From CAZDKK01 sp964603725 (lineage in GTDB: Bacteria > Eisenbacteria > RBG-16-71-46 > CAIMUX01 > WJJG01), in assembly GCA_964603725.1 (NCBI GenBank), contig CAZRWW010000022.1, forward strand, positions 5,351 through 69,350: a stretch of DNA of 64,000 bases, given 5' to 3'. The position numbers were made by a program, and so were the translations under genes. Position 1 is the stretch's first letter; each line of letters opens with the position of its first letter. The notes under the pieces are model-generated. The model saw only the letters and a program-made list of their open reading frames with translations, searched no databases and had not been told where the DNA came from. This document shows, one piece after another, positions 45,679 through 54,933 of this stretch.

Positions 45679-47421
45679 CTAGCCGCGGCCCAGATAGATG
45701 ATCGATCGGCCCGTCCACACGGGGCGCCCCCGTGTGGACACGTAGTACGCGCCAGGCGGCAAGGCGCGCGCTGGCGACCAGATGTACTGCTCCAGGCGCG
45801 GGCGATCAGCCTCGCTCCCGAGACGCTTGGGCACCGAACTACGCGAGCCCATGGGCACCGGCGTTCCCACCAGCCGTCCGGCCGCATCGAGGATCACGGG
45901 CCGGACGCCCGCCGGGACCTCGATGCGGAGCACGTCCGCGCAGGGGTTGGGACGGGCGCGCAGCAGGTCGCGTCCGGTGAAGGCGCGCGCCGCTTCGTCG
46001 GGCGGCACCTCGCCGGCGCCGGCGAACTCGTAGGCGCCGATGTCGAGATGCCCGTCCGCGGGTCGCGGCCGGCCGAGCCCGAGGCGCACGTACTCCATGA
46101 CCGGTGTATGCAGGCCCGCGACGGCGGGATCGAGCGCGTCGCCCAGGTCGATGCACGCTGAGCCCGCGCGCAGCTCGAAGCTCTGGGCCTGGAAGTCGAT
46201 GAAGCCCGGGTCGGATTCCTCGACATTGCCATGGTTGTGGACGATGCCCGGCGTCGTTCCGTGGCAGACCACCCATCCCGGCTTCAGGCAGTTCTGTCGC
46301 AGGTCGATCACCCCGCCGCTTTCCGCCAGGATCGCGAGGCGCGAACCGGGCGCGGTCACGTAGAGGATATTGTTGCGGCAGTCACAGCTCTCTTCCATCG
46401 TGGACAGGCGCGCGAGAGTCGTGTTGCCCGAGCGGGTCGAGACGATCGTGTTATTGTGCAAGTACAACATGCCCTTCCGGTAGCGCTGCGTCTCTCCCGA
46501 ATCACCGCCGTAGTGGAGGATCTGGCTGTTCCCGGCGCCGTCGGGCTCGACGAGGATGTTGCCGTAGACGAAGGTCTGCCGGTAGAGCGGATCGCCGTAC
46601 AGCTCCTGGTGATCGCTGTCGACGAGATCGAGCTGGCGGTTGCCGCTCTCGATCCAGTTATAGCGAATGACCGTGCCCGCCGAACGGTCCTTGAGGTTGT
46701 TGCCGGGGCACCCCGCGCGCAGCGGCCCGAAGTGGTTGAACTGGAAGATGATCCCGCAGGCCTCCGTGTAGTTGTTGTGCTCGTAGATGCTGCCCTCGAT
46801 GCCGTTCTCCAGGATGTGGTTGCCCTCGAGGAGCAGATCGGTTGTCTGATGGCCGCAGAAGAGACCGTTGCCGCAGTCGCGCAGGATGCACCCGCGGATC
46901 ACCACGTGCTCACCCTTCTCGATGAAGATGGCGGCGCAGTTGGAGGCGTACGGCGTCACACCGGAGCGCCCGGTGAAGGTATAGGGCGGGCGCCCGCTGC
47001 GGATGTCGAGGTTCTCCACGATCAGGTGCGCCGGCATCGCGTCGGGCGGGTTGTTGGCGCCGCCGATCTTGATCACGCCGCGGTTCTCGTTCCAGAAGTT
47101 GAGCTGCGGGCGCGTCGTAGCGTCGATGCCGTTGATGACCGGCAGCGCGCCGCCGGGTGAGGGAATGCCTCGCACCACGATGGGCGCCTGGGGCGCACCC
47201 ACACGGCAGATCACCCACTTCTCGTGGTAATCCTCCGCGCGGTGGTGGATTTCCACGGTGTCGCCCGGCGCGAGGGACTCCCACGGCACCTCGCCGATGG
47301 CCGCGTAGGGCTCGCCGGGCCCGACGCCGTAGAGAACAGCGCGGGCAGCGGGTACCGGAGCCAGGGCAACGGCGCAGAGCAGGGCTGCGACCGGTGACCG
47401 TCGGAATCCGCACGCATCCAT
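45679..47421 (-). CDS. secreted right-handed beta-helix protein with FlgD-like tail
   Basis: A 580-residue exported protein. A signal peptide of Ala and Val precedes a parallel beta-helix with repeated strands such as HLIVENLDI, HVVIRGCIL, DLLLEGNHIL and MLYLHNNTIV, the layout of pectate-lyase or polysaccharide-binding proteins (NosD/Beta_helix). A short C-terminal part (RARPNPCADVLRIEVPAGV ... LPPGAYYV) resembles an FlgD-like sorting domain with a disrupted middle. No catalytic triad for a specific lyase is recognisable. GGGGAGGGG precedes the ATG. Confidence 0.75.
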   Translation of the reverse strand: MDACGFRRSPVAALLCAVALAPVPAARAVLYGVGPGEPYAAIGEVPWESLAPGDTVEIHHRAEDYHEKWVICRVGAPQAPIVVRGIPSPGGALPVINGIDATTRPQLNFWNENRGVIKIGGANNPPDAMPAHLIVENLDIRSGRPPYTFTGRSGVTPYASNCAAIFIEKGEHVVIRGCILRDCGNGLFCGHQTTDLLLEGNHILENGIEGSIYEHNNYTEACGIIFQFNHFGPLRAGCPGNNLKDRSAGTVIRYNWIESGNRQLDLVDSDHQELYGDPLYRQTFVYGNILVEPDGAGNSQILHYGGDSGETQRYRKGMLYLHNNTIVSTRSGNTTLARLSTMEESCDCRNNILYVTAPGSRLAILAESGGVIDLRQNCLKPGWVVCHGTTPGIVHNHGNVEESDPGFIDFQAQSFELRAGSACIDLGDALDPAVAGLHTPVMEYVRLGLGRPRPADGHLDIGAYEFAGAGEVPPDEAARAFTGRDLLRARPNPCADVLRIEVPAGVRPVILDAAGRLVGTPVPMGSRSSVPKRLGSEADRPRLEQYIWSPARALPPGAYYVSTRGRPVWTGRSIIYLGRG

Positions 47422-47630
47422 GGCGCACCCCTCCCCCAGGCGGTGTCCGGCGCCCCCTGGCATTCTGGCAGCCGGCGGCCGGCGATCCAAGGGGGGATTG
47501 GACGGAGGGGGCGACGGAGACTGGGGACGGCCGGTGGTCGTGAACACCGGCGCGGGCGGGTGAAACGCCGCGTAAGCGCACGCCCCACCCGCACCGGGCC
47601 GAAGTCTCTCCTTTGGATGCCAGAACCTGG

Positions 47631-48551
47631 CTACGCCACGGCGGGTGCGCCGGCCAGCAGCTCCGTGAAGCGGCCGGAGTTCCTCCGCAGCCACTGCTCG
47701 AACGATCGCATGCCGGGATAGACTGCGCGGCACTGCTCGATATCCGCTCGACGGTTCGGGACGTAGACGCGATAGTACTCGAACATGTCGGCGAGATCGT
47801 CCGCGCCCCGGAAGCCGAACTGAGCGAACACTTCGCGCGGGATGTGGTTGTACTTCACCGTTCGGTCCAGCACGCGAGACATGACCTCGGCGTAGCCGCT
47901 TCCCGTGAGGTCGTCGCCGACAATGCCCACGGTCTTCCCGAGGAACCGATCGCGCTGCTCGAAGACGCGAGCCACAACGCCGCCCACGTCGTCCACGGCG
48001 ACACCCGCCAGGAGCGTGTCGCCTTGCGGGAAGCCGAACGCAAAGGCGCCGTCCTCTTGTTTCTTCGGCGGGAAGAAGCCGAGGAAGTTGTCGAAGTAGA
48101 AGGCCACGTGCACGAACGTCGCGGGAATGGCCAACCGGCGCGCGTAGGTCTCGAGGTCGGCCTTCATCTCGAAGTGCGGGACGTTGAGATGCTCAGCAAC
48201 CAGCTTCACCGAAGGCAGGGTGCTGAAGACGAAGTGTGCCAGATTGGCATTCGCGACAGCCTCCACGAGCTTCTTGCCTTGCGCGTACTCGCGATCGAAG
48301 TGCTCCCAGAAGCTCGTGACCCCGAAGGCTCCGTGGCACCCCGAGAGCGCCTCCCTGAGACTGCCCGGATCGTCCAGGTCGCCGCGGACGATCTCGGCCC
48401 CGGCCTGGCGAAGTGCCTGCGCCGCGCCCGAGTCGGGCTTGCGCGTCAGAGCTCGTACCCCGAATTCGCCGCGGTCCAGCAGGTGACGGGCCACACTGCC
48501 GCCCTGGGCGCCCGTGGCCCCCACCACCAAGATGATCTTCTTATTCTGCAT
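47631..48551 (-). CDS. NmrA-like NAD(P)-binding protein
   Basis: A 306-residue short-chain dehydrogenase/reductase relative of the NmrA type. The dinucleotide motif GATGAQGGSVA (residues about 12-22) is the atypical NxxGxxG form, and an Arg-rich ALTRKPDS follows. NmrA proteins sense NADP redox state or act as reductases with weak or no activity; the Tyr-Lys catalytic pair of classical SDR enzymes is not clear. GGAGGT precedes the ATG. It is separated by 209 bp from the beta-helix gene and has no obvious pathway partner. Confidence 0.82.
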   Translation of the reverse strand: MQNKKIILVVGATGAQGGSVARHLLDRGEFGVRALTRKPDSGAAQALRQAGAEIVRGDLDDPGSLREALSGCHGAFGVTSFWEHFDREYAQGKKLVEAVANANLAHFVFSTLPSVKLVAEHLNVPHFEMKADLETYARRLAIPATFVHVAFYFDNFLGFFPPKKQEDGAFAFGFPQGDTLLAGVAVDDVGGVVARVFEQRDRFLGKTVGIVGDDLTGSGYAEVMSRVLDRTVKYNHIPREVFAQFGFRGADDLADMFEYYRVYVPNRRADIEQCRAVYPGMRSFEQWLRRNSGRFTELLAGAPAVA

Positions 48552-48883
48552 GGAGACACCTCCTGGAATGTGTCGACTTGCTCGTTGCTCGCTCTGCACC
48601 GCCGGGCAAGCGCTCGGGCGCAACACCCCGGCCGCGGACCCTGCGCCCACCGCCCAGCGCAAGGGAGTCACCCGAACCCGCGTCGGGCCGAGAGCGATGG
48701 TGAGCAGGAAACCCGCGGGCGCCCGCACGGTTCCAGTGCCTGGGTTCCGGAGACCAGGGCGCGCGGGGCGCGGCGGGCGGCGCACGTTCGCGGGCGGCGC
48801 TCGGCAACGGCGTTTCTCGCCCGCGCCGCGCTTCTGCTATGCTTGCCGCGGTGCCGCAGGACGACCCACATCGGGAGGCAACC
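48552..48883. other. divergent intergenic region before the lipase-like gene
   Basis: About 330 bp between the NmrA-like gene (minus) and a secreted hydrolase (plus). A TATGCT -10-like element at about 48837 matches one before the Ig-repeat lipoprotein in sequence context. No strong -35. No other structure seen. Confidence 0.4.
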
Positions 48884-51187
48884 ATGGTGCATCGTTGGGA
48901 CGGCTTCGGGCGCGTGTTGATTCTGTGCGCCGGCGTGGTCGCCGCGGCGAGCGGTTCGGTCGCCGGCGGCTCAGTCGCCAGTGGCTCAGTCGCCGGCGGC
49001 TCGGCGCCGGACGCGGATACGGCCGGCAGCGCGCGGCGGGGGCTCTCGCCCCGACTGGCGGAGGCCCTGGCGGGATTGTCGGTCGAGGCTGTTCCCACCG
49101 GATTCCTGGCCGACCGTGTCGTGCAACTCGTCGACTTCGCCGGTCATGCCGGCGCCCCGGGGGAGAGGCCGGTGACGCTGGCCGAATGGCGGCAGTTGTA
49201 CACTCAGGTCGAGCGATCTGCCCATGGCGAGCGCACGCTGCCGGCGCTCCGGGAGCTGGACCTACGGGCCGCGCCCGTTCTGGATCGTGGGGTCGTGCCG
49301 GTCGCCGTCCTGGATTTGCCCTACGAGCGGATCCGCCCCGATGCCTTGGAGACCGGGGCGCTCGCGATCCGGGCGGGGCGTCTGGCGCTGGGCAGCGGCA
49401 GTCCGTTCGAAACGCGCCGGCTCTTTGCGGCAACCGCGCTGCGGGACCGCACCTATCAAGGGGAGGCGGTGACTTTCCGGATCGGCCGGGCCGACTACAT
49501 CGCCAGCGAGTCACGCCCGCCGCGGGACGTGGCGATCGACTTCGCTGACGGGCGCGGGTTCGTGAGGGTGTCCTGGGATCACGAGCGGACGGTCCGCTAT
49601 CACGCACCGGGGATCAAGACGGTTCGGATCCGAATCGGCGACTCAGGCGGCGCGCCGCGCGAGGCCGCCTTCCTCTTTGATGTCCGCCGACTGCGCACGC
49701 CCGCGCCTGACGACACCTTGCACATCCAGGCCACCCTGTCTTACCTGGGCGTGCCGGGCACCGGCGACGCCTACGTCTACCTGGCGGACGAACACACCGC
49801 GCTGACCAATCCGGTCCTCGTGATTGAGGGCTTCGACCTCGACAACAGCATGGGCTGGGATGAGCTCTACGAGCTTCTCAATCGCGAGGAGCTGCTCGAG
49901 ACGCTGCGCGTTCGGGGCTTTGACGCCGTCGTGCTCGACTTCACCGACGCGGTCGACTACATCCAGCGCAACGCCTTTGTGGCGGTCGAGCTGATCTCCC
50001 AGGTGCGCGCGGCCATCGAGCCGCAGCGCACGATCGCGCTGGCCGGCGCCAGCATGGGCGGGTTGATCGGGCGCTTCGCGCTCGCTTACATGGAGGCGCA
50101 CGGGATCGAGCACGGCGCGCGCACGTTCATCTCCTTCGACGCTCCCCAGGATGGGGCCAATGTCCCGCTGGGCCTCCAGTACTGGCTCTGGTTCTTCGCC
50201 AGCGAGTCACCGGAGGCGGCGGCGCTGCTGGCGGCGCTCGACGCCCCCGGCGCGCGTCAGATGCTCTGCTACCATCACACCGATCCCCCAGGCGCAACCG
50301 GGCAGAGCGACCCTTTGCGCGCGCAGCTGCTGGGCGACCTCGCCGCGCTGGGCGGCTATCCGGACTTGCCACGCAAGGTCGCCATCATCAACGGCAGCGG
50401 GACGCAGGCGGGCCAGGGGTTCCAGCCCGGGCAGCAGGTCGTTCGTTGGGAGTACACGAGTTTCCTGGTCGACATCATCGGCAACATCTGGGCGGTGCCG
50501 GCCGGGAGCACGCACGTCATCTTCCACGGCCTGATCGACATCCTCCTGCTGCCGGAGGATGAGGTCATCGTAGCGGTGACCGGCACGCGCCCCTATGACA
50601 ACGCCCCCGGCGGGTGGCGCGACAGCATGGCCGAGCTGGACGCCACTGCGGCTCCCTATGGGGACATCGTGGCGCTCTACGCCAATCACTGCTTTATCCC
50701 GTCAACGAGCGCGCTGCACATCGACACGGAGGATCTCTTCTACGACATCGCGGGCGATCCGAATCTCCTCAGCCACACCCCCTTTGACGCTGTCTACTTC
50801 CCGCTGGAGAACGAGGAGCACGTGGCGATCACGCCCGCCAACGCCCAGTGGTTCATCGCCGAGGTGGAGCACGGCGCCGCGGGTGTCACCGCGGGGCCGG
50901 TTCGCCCACCGATCGTGGCGAGCCTGGCCCCGCCGGCGCCGAGCCTCGTGGCGGGCTCGACGCTGTTGCGGCTGTCGCTCCCCGCGGCCGGCCGAGCGCG
51001 CCTGATCGCCTGCGACGCGACCGGGCGCGAGGTGGCGGTGCTGGCCGAGCGGGAGTTCCCGGCCGGCGAGAGCGAAGTGCGCTGGAGCGTCGCCGATCGC
51101 GCTGGCCGGCGCCTGCCGGCGGGCGCGTACTTCCTGAGCCTGCGCGGCGCCGGCTTCAGCGCCACGCGCCGGGTGATCGTGCCGTAG
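48884..51187 (+). CDS. secreted alpha/beta-hydrolase (lipase-like) with FlgD-like tail
   Basis: A 767-residue exported protein. After the signal come three 5-residue repeats (SVAGG/SVASG), then a long unassigned beta-rich region. The alpha/beta-hydrolase core is at about 305-530, with a GxSxG nucleophile elbow AGASMGG (Ser390), as in lipases and PGAP1-type hydrolases. The C-terminal about 80 residues (STLLRLSLPAAGRARLIACD ... WSVADRAGRRLPAGAYFLSL) form an FlgD-like sorting or Ig domain. GGGAGG precedes the ATG. Substrate unknown, likely an ester or lipid outside the cell. Confidence 0.75.
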   Translation: MVHRWDGFGRVLILCAGVVAAASGSVAGGSVASGSVAGGSAPDADTAGSARRGLSPRLAEALAGLSVEAVPTGFLADRVVQLVDFAGHAGAPGERPVTLAEWRQLYTQVERSAHGERTLPALRELDLRAAPVLDRGVVPVAVLDLPYERIRPDALETGALAIRAGRLALGSGSPFETRRLFAATALRDRTYQGEAVTFRIGRADYIASESRPPRDVAIDFADGRGFVRVSWDHERTVRYHAPGIKTVRIRIGDSGGAPREAAFLFDVRRLRTPAPDDTLHIQATLSYLGVPGTGDAYVYLADEHTALTNPVLVIEGFDLDNSMGWDELYELLNREELLETLRVRGFDAVVLDFTDAVDYIQRNAFVAVELISQVRAAIEPQRTIALAGASMGGLIGRFALAYMEAHGIEHGARTFISFDAPQDGANVPLGLQYWLWFFASESPEAAALLAALDAPGARQMLCYHHTDPPGATGQSDPLRAQLLGDLAALGGYPDLPRKVAIINGSGTQAGQGFQPGQQVVRWEYTSFLVDIIGNIWAVPAGSTHVIFHGLIDILLLPEDEVIVAVTGTRPYDNAPGGWRDSMAELDATAAPYGDIVALYANHCFIPSTSALHIDTEDLFYDIAGDPNLLSHTPFDAVYFPLENEEHVAITPANAQWFIAEVEHGAAGVTAGPVRPPIVASLAPPAPSLVAGSTLLRLSLPAAGRARLIACDATGREVAVLAEREFPAGESEVRWSVADRAGRRLPAGAYFLSLRGAGFSATRRVIVP
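48956..49000. repeat. 15-bp in-frame repeat in the hydrolase signal region
   Basis: Three 15-bp units at 48956, 48971 and 48986 with variants of TCAGTCGCCGGCGGC. They encode SVAGG and SVASG repeats just after the signal peptide. Confidence 0.8.
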
Positions 51188-51257
51188 CGCCGCCGGGCGG
51201 GCGCGGCGTGACCGGGGCGCGTGGTTGGCGTGGCGCGCCGCTCGGCGAGGCGCGATC

Positions 51258-53567
51258 TCATCGTGGCGCGGCCGGGTAGCACTCCGCGTCGAGGCCCAGT
51301 CCCCACGCATTCGGATTGCGCCGCATGCTCCAGACGTCGTTGTTTGCGCCGCGGCCGCCCGTCTCGTAGGTATCGCGGCCCTGCGTGTCCAGGAAGATGC
51401 CGTACACGGGCAAGTCGTCGCGGAACGAGCGGAACACCTCGTACTGCGTTGTCGATCCCAGCGGCGGCGTCTGTCCCCAGGGGTCGCTGCCGGCCGCGCT
51501 GGCAGGATCGGCCGCGTGGTGATAGCGGTCGTCGCCGCGCCGGTCCCAGAAGAGACCGATCGATCCCAGATCGCCCGATCCGGCGCAGTGCGAGCGCAGC
51601 TCGTAGCAATCGTCGCCTTCGCCATCGATGAAGATGCCGAGCGAGCCATCGCGGGCGTGGCCCTGGAACTGGTTCTTGGCAGTCTCGTTGCCGGAGTTGT
51701 ACAAGTCGTTGCCGGAAAGGTCCACGTGCACGCCGATGGCGAAGTGCGCCGCGGCGCCCGAGGAGTACTTGCCGTTGCGGTAGCGGTCATTGCCGGCGCG
51801 ATCTTCCAAGAGACCCACGCCCCACCAGTAGCCACAGCCCTGCGCCCAAACCTGGGCGTGGTAGTCGTCGTCGCCCGCGCCGTCGATGAGCAGGCCGAAG
51901 CCGCCCGCGAGGGAGTGCCCGTCGCCGAGATCGGCCCGGCGGCCATAGCCGCAGCCCTGGCTCATCGCCACCGACTGCCCCAGGTAGAGTTCGGAGATGT
52001 TGCCGTCGTCGCGCGCGATGTAGCGGTCATGGCCCGCCAGATCGAGCAGGAGCCCCGTGCCGAGCGTGGCGCCCAGGCCCTGCGACTGCTGCGCGCAGGA
52101 GTAAACGTCGTCGCCGGCCAGATCGAGCAGCACGCCGATGCCGCCGTGCGCCGCCCCTTGAGTCCAGCGGTCGCCGTGGTAGGCATCGTTGCCGCCGAAG
52201 TCGACGAGCAGCCCGGTGCCGAAGCAGCCGCAGCCCAGGCCGGATTCCGGCGCGACATATGCATCGTCGCCGCCCAGGTCGCACAGGGCGCCGATGCCGA
52301 AGACGCCGGCGCCGAAGGAGGGCACGACCGCGCTCGGGCCGTCTGCTGGCTCAGCGCCCGGGCCGGTTCCCGCCGCAGCGCTCGGGCCGTCTGCCGGCTC
52401 AGCGCCCGGGGCCGTGACCGGGCCGGCGGCGTCGCCGTAGCGGTCGTTGCCCGTCAGATCGAGCAGCAGCGCGACCGGCGAGCCCAACGAGCGGCTGGCG
52501 CCGAAACCGGGCCCGTAGCGATCGTCCCCGCCCAGATCGATCGCGAGGAAGGCGGGGTCGCGATGGTCGTCGTCACCCGTGCCGCCGATCAGGATCTCGC
52601 CCAGGGGCGTGGCGAACCGGAGCGTGGGGATCGCGCGCTCCGCCAGCTCCCCCGGCCCGCCGGCGGCGTGAAAGGCCTGCAGCGCGAACTCCAGATAGCG
52701 CAGCCAGACAACAGACGCATAGCCCAGATAGGCCAGGTCGGCGGTCTCGAAGAGCTCGAAGGTGGCAGGATCGAGTGAAGCGAGCTGATCGAAGCGCTCC
52801 TCCGTCTGATGGGCCATGGCGAGCGCGCATAGGTCGGCCGTCGCCACGTCCGCGAGATCGGCGGCGCCCGCGATCCGGGCGAGCAGCTCCCGATCGTAGG
52901 CGGCCAGCAGCCAGGGGCGGACGGCCTCGGCGGCGCGGTAGAGGCGGCTGACCAGATCCCGCACCGGCTGCGGCAGGGCTCGCCAGCTCGCGGCGGCCGG
53001 GCCCTGGAGCGTGAACGGCGTCTCGGCGGCGAGCGTGTCGGGCATCGTCCGACGACCGGTGGAAGCGGCGAGCAGCCCGTAGCAGCGCGCCGCGATCTCG
53101 CCCAGGCCGCCGTCGGACCAGCCGTAGCCGAACGCGGCCACCTTGCCCGCATCGGCCAGGAGGTCGTCGCTGATGCGGCCCGCGAAGCGCGGCACGGTGC
53201 GCGCATCGGCGAAGAGCTGCAGGACCGTGGGCAGGAGCAACGCGCTGCGACCGTAGTAGGCCATCTCCGCTGCGGTGTAGCCGATCATCCGGCCGCGCGC
53301 GTCGACGCGCGCGCGCACCCCCTCCCAGAGCTCGGCCGGGATCTCGAGGTCGCCGCGCGCCGAGCCGGGGAAGGCGAGGGTCGGGAGCGGTCCCTGCGCC
53401 GGGGTGGATGCCTCGGCCGGGATGGATTCCTCGGCCGGGATGGATGCTTGCGCCGAGGAAGCTCCTTGCGCCGCCGGAGCTCCCTGAGCCGCGCCGGCCA
53501 GTAGCAGCCAGATCCAGAGGCACCCCACGGTCGGGATCGAGCCGAGAAGACGGTGTGCGTGCATCAT
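51258..53567 (-). CDS. exported protein with a 26-27-residue G-D-x-Y solenoid repeat
   Basis: A 769-residue exported protein of no family I recognise. A signal peptide and an Ala/Ser/Pro-rich spacer are followed by a helical domain (about 70-330). From residue 344 on there are twelve copies of a motif of the form G-[LIV]-[LF]-x-D-x-x-G-x-D-x-Y (for example LLLDLTGNDRY, LLVDFGGNDAY, VLLDLAGDDVY). The first Asp recurs at 344, 370, 430, 456, 482, 509, 562, 589, 616, 648, 675 and 727. The step is mostly 26-27, and the 53 and 52 gaps fit skipped turns. Such spacing suits a beta-solenoid with one acidic, probably metal-binding turn per coil. AGGAGG precedes the ATG-ATG start. It lies 34 bp downstream of a zinc-ribbon gene in an apparent operon. 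Confidence 0.72.
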   Translation of the reverse strand: MMHAHRLLGSIPTVGCLWIWLLLAGAAQGAPAAQGASSAQASIPAEESIPAEASTPAQGPLPTLAFPGSARGDLEIPAELWEGVRARVDARGRMIGYTAAEMAYYGRSALLLPTVLQLFADARTVPRFAGRISDDLLADAGKVAAFGYGWSDGGLGEIAARCYGLLAASTGRRTMPDTLAAETPFTLQGPAAASWRALPQPVRDLVSRLYRAAEAVRPWLLAAYDRELLARIAGAADLADVATADLCALAMAHQTEERFDQLASLDPATFELFETADLAYLGYASVVWLRYLEFALQAFHAAGGPGELAERAIPTLRFATPLGEILIGGTGDDDHRDPAFLAIDLGGDDRYGPGFGASRSLGSPVALLLDLTGNDRYGDAAGPVTAPGAEPADGPSAAAGTGPGAEPADGPSAVVPSFGAGVFGIGALCDLGGDDAYVAPESGLGCGCFGTGLLVDFGGNDAYHGDRWTQGAAHGGIGVLLDLAGDDVYSCAQQSQGLGATLGTGLLLDLAGHDRYIARDDGNISELYLGQSVAMSQGCGYGRRADLGDGHSLAGGFGLLIDGAGDDDYHAQVWAQGCGYWWGVGLLEDRAGNDRYRNGKYSSGAAAHFAIGVHVDLSGNDLYNSGNETAKNQFQGHARDGSLGIFIDGEGDDCYELRSHCAGSGDLGSIGLFWDRRGDDRYHHAADPASAAGSDPWGQTPPLGSTTQYEVFRSFRDDLPVYGIFLDTQGRDTYETGGRGANNDVWSMRRNPNAWGLGLDAECYPAAPR
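52330..52410. repeat. 33-bp direct repeat inside the solenoid gene
   Basis: Two copies (52330-52362 and 52378-52410) differ at one base and code for repeated GAEPADGPSA in a linker between solenoid turns. The linker interrupts the regular spacing between the second and third repeat. Confidence 0.85.
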
Positions 53568-53601
53568 CCGATCCTCCTGAGCCGAGACTAGCCCAGGGGA
53601 C

Positions 53602-54849
53602 TCAGAGCTGCAGCCCGAAACCGAGGGCGTTCTTGTTCACCGCGAGCTGGTAGTCGGTGTGCACCCACTCGGTGTGGGTGCCGGCGAAGGGCACGTAGAC
53701 CAGCTGGCGATCCGCGGGAACCACCTCGATCTCCGCCAGCCGGGACCGGTGTGGGGACTCGGGCAACAGAAACGAGCCCAGCAGGATCTTCACGAACTCC
53801 TCGGCTTCGCGCAAAGGGAGATTGACCGGGTGGGCCGGCCGCTCGGGCACCGTGGGGCTGATCTCCCCCGCGGGCTGAGCCAGCGTGATGGCGCGTCCCA
53901 GCAGCAGAAAGACCTGCGGGCGGATCTTGAAGGCCGGCACCCAGAAGTGGAAGCGGCGCTCCTCCCAACTCGCCTGCAGGACCTTGGGCAGGTTGGCGAC
54001 CCGCACGAGATCGGCGTAGCTCTCGAGACGCAGGCCGCTCACGGCGGCCGTGACGCGCCAGAAGGGCAAGTAGATCGCTGCATCCCCGCGCCCGGACAGG
54101 ATGCCGCCGGAGACCTGGGCCAGACCGTCGGGTGTCGCTCGCCAGGCCGACTCGCAGTTGCGACAGATGAGCACGAGCGAATCGCGCTCCCCGTCGAGGT
54201 CCCGCCCGCAGTGCGGGCACAGGGTGGGGATGAACTGAATGGCGCCGGGCGGGGGCGCAACCGCGGGCAGACGCTCGAGCAGGTCGTCGTTCAGCTTTCC
54301 GGGCACCGGCCGATCGAGCACGGCGTCGTGCAGGGTGCCATCGACGTAGAACGGGGCGTAGATCAGGCTGAGCGCCTCGCCGATCAGCTCGTGATGGAGC
54401 GCCGGGCCGGAGAGCTCCCGGGCGCAGCGATCGGCGAACGCCCGCCGGGCCTCGGCGGCCGACAGGGCGGGCGGCAGGAAGCGGCCACCGAGCTCGCGCG
54501 TGGCGAAGCGCAGCCGCATCGTCTGGGCGCGCAGCCCGAGCGAGGTCGGGAGCTCCCGCGCATCGATTCCTCGCAGGCTGGCGTCGAGCAGGCGGTGCTC
54601 GACACCCCGGTCCAGGCACGCGTGGAGCACGCCACGCAAGCGCCAGTAGGGAACATAGAACAGCTCCCGGCCTTGCGACCTGTGGGGCAAGACATAGCTG
54701 AAGACATCCCGCGCCACCAGGTAGGAACGAACGCGGCAGTAGGGACACTGGATGAGCCGGTCGGTCTCCTCGAGGGTGGCCGGGGCGCCGCACTGGCGGC
54801 ACTGATGCTCGATCTGGATCCCCGGGCACGTCGTCGGGTCTGTCTGCAT
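53602..54849 (-). CDS. double zinc-ribbon cytoplasmic protein
   Basis: A 415-residue soluble protein. Two zinc ribbons are clear: CRQCG at 17-21 with CPYC at 35-38, and a second CPHCG ... CRNC pair near 222-246. The rest alternates short beta strands with repeated VPYWRL, YAPFYVDG and YLPFWRV elements. This resembles the zinc-ribbon partner proteins of B. subtilis-type SPFH (YdjI) systems, but without their transmembrane segment. The ATG at 54849 has GAGG upstream; an in-frame ATG at 54885 lacks one. It sits between the SPFH gene and the solenoid gene. Confidence 0.7.
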   Translation of the reverse strand: MQTDPTTCPGIQIEHQCRQCGAPATLEETDRLIQCPYCRVRSYLVARDVFSYVLPHRSQGRELFYVPYWRLRGVLHACLDRGVEHRLLDASLRGIDARELPTSLGLRAQTMRLRFATRELGGRFLPPALSAAEARRAFADRCARELSGPALHHELIGEALSLIYAPFYVDGTLHDAVLDRPVPGKLNDDLLERLPAVAPPPGAIQFIPTLCPHCGRDLDGERDSLVLICRNCESAWRATPDGLAQVSGGILSGRGDAAIYLPFWRVTAAVSGLRLESYADLVRVANLPKVLQASWEERRFHFWVPAFKIRPQVFLLLGRAITLAQPAGEISPTVPERPAHPVNLPLREAEEFVKILLGSFLLPESPHRSRLAEIEVVPADRQLVYVPFAGTHTEWVHTDYQLAVNKNALGFGLQL

Positions 54850-54933
54850 CGCCCTCACCGATCCGAGCGGGCCGTGATGGCCCATGCGCCCGCAGGCGCG
54901 CGCGTTGTGCGTGCCGCGGCGCCCGTCGGGCCC

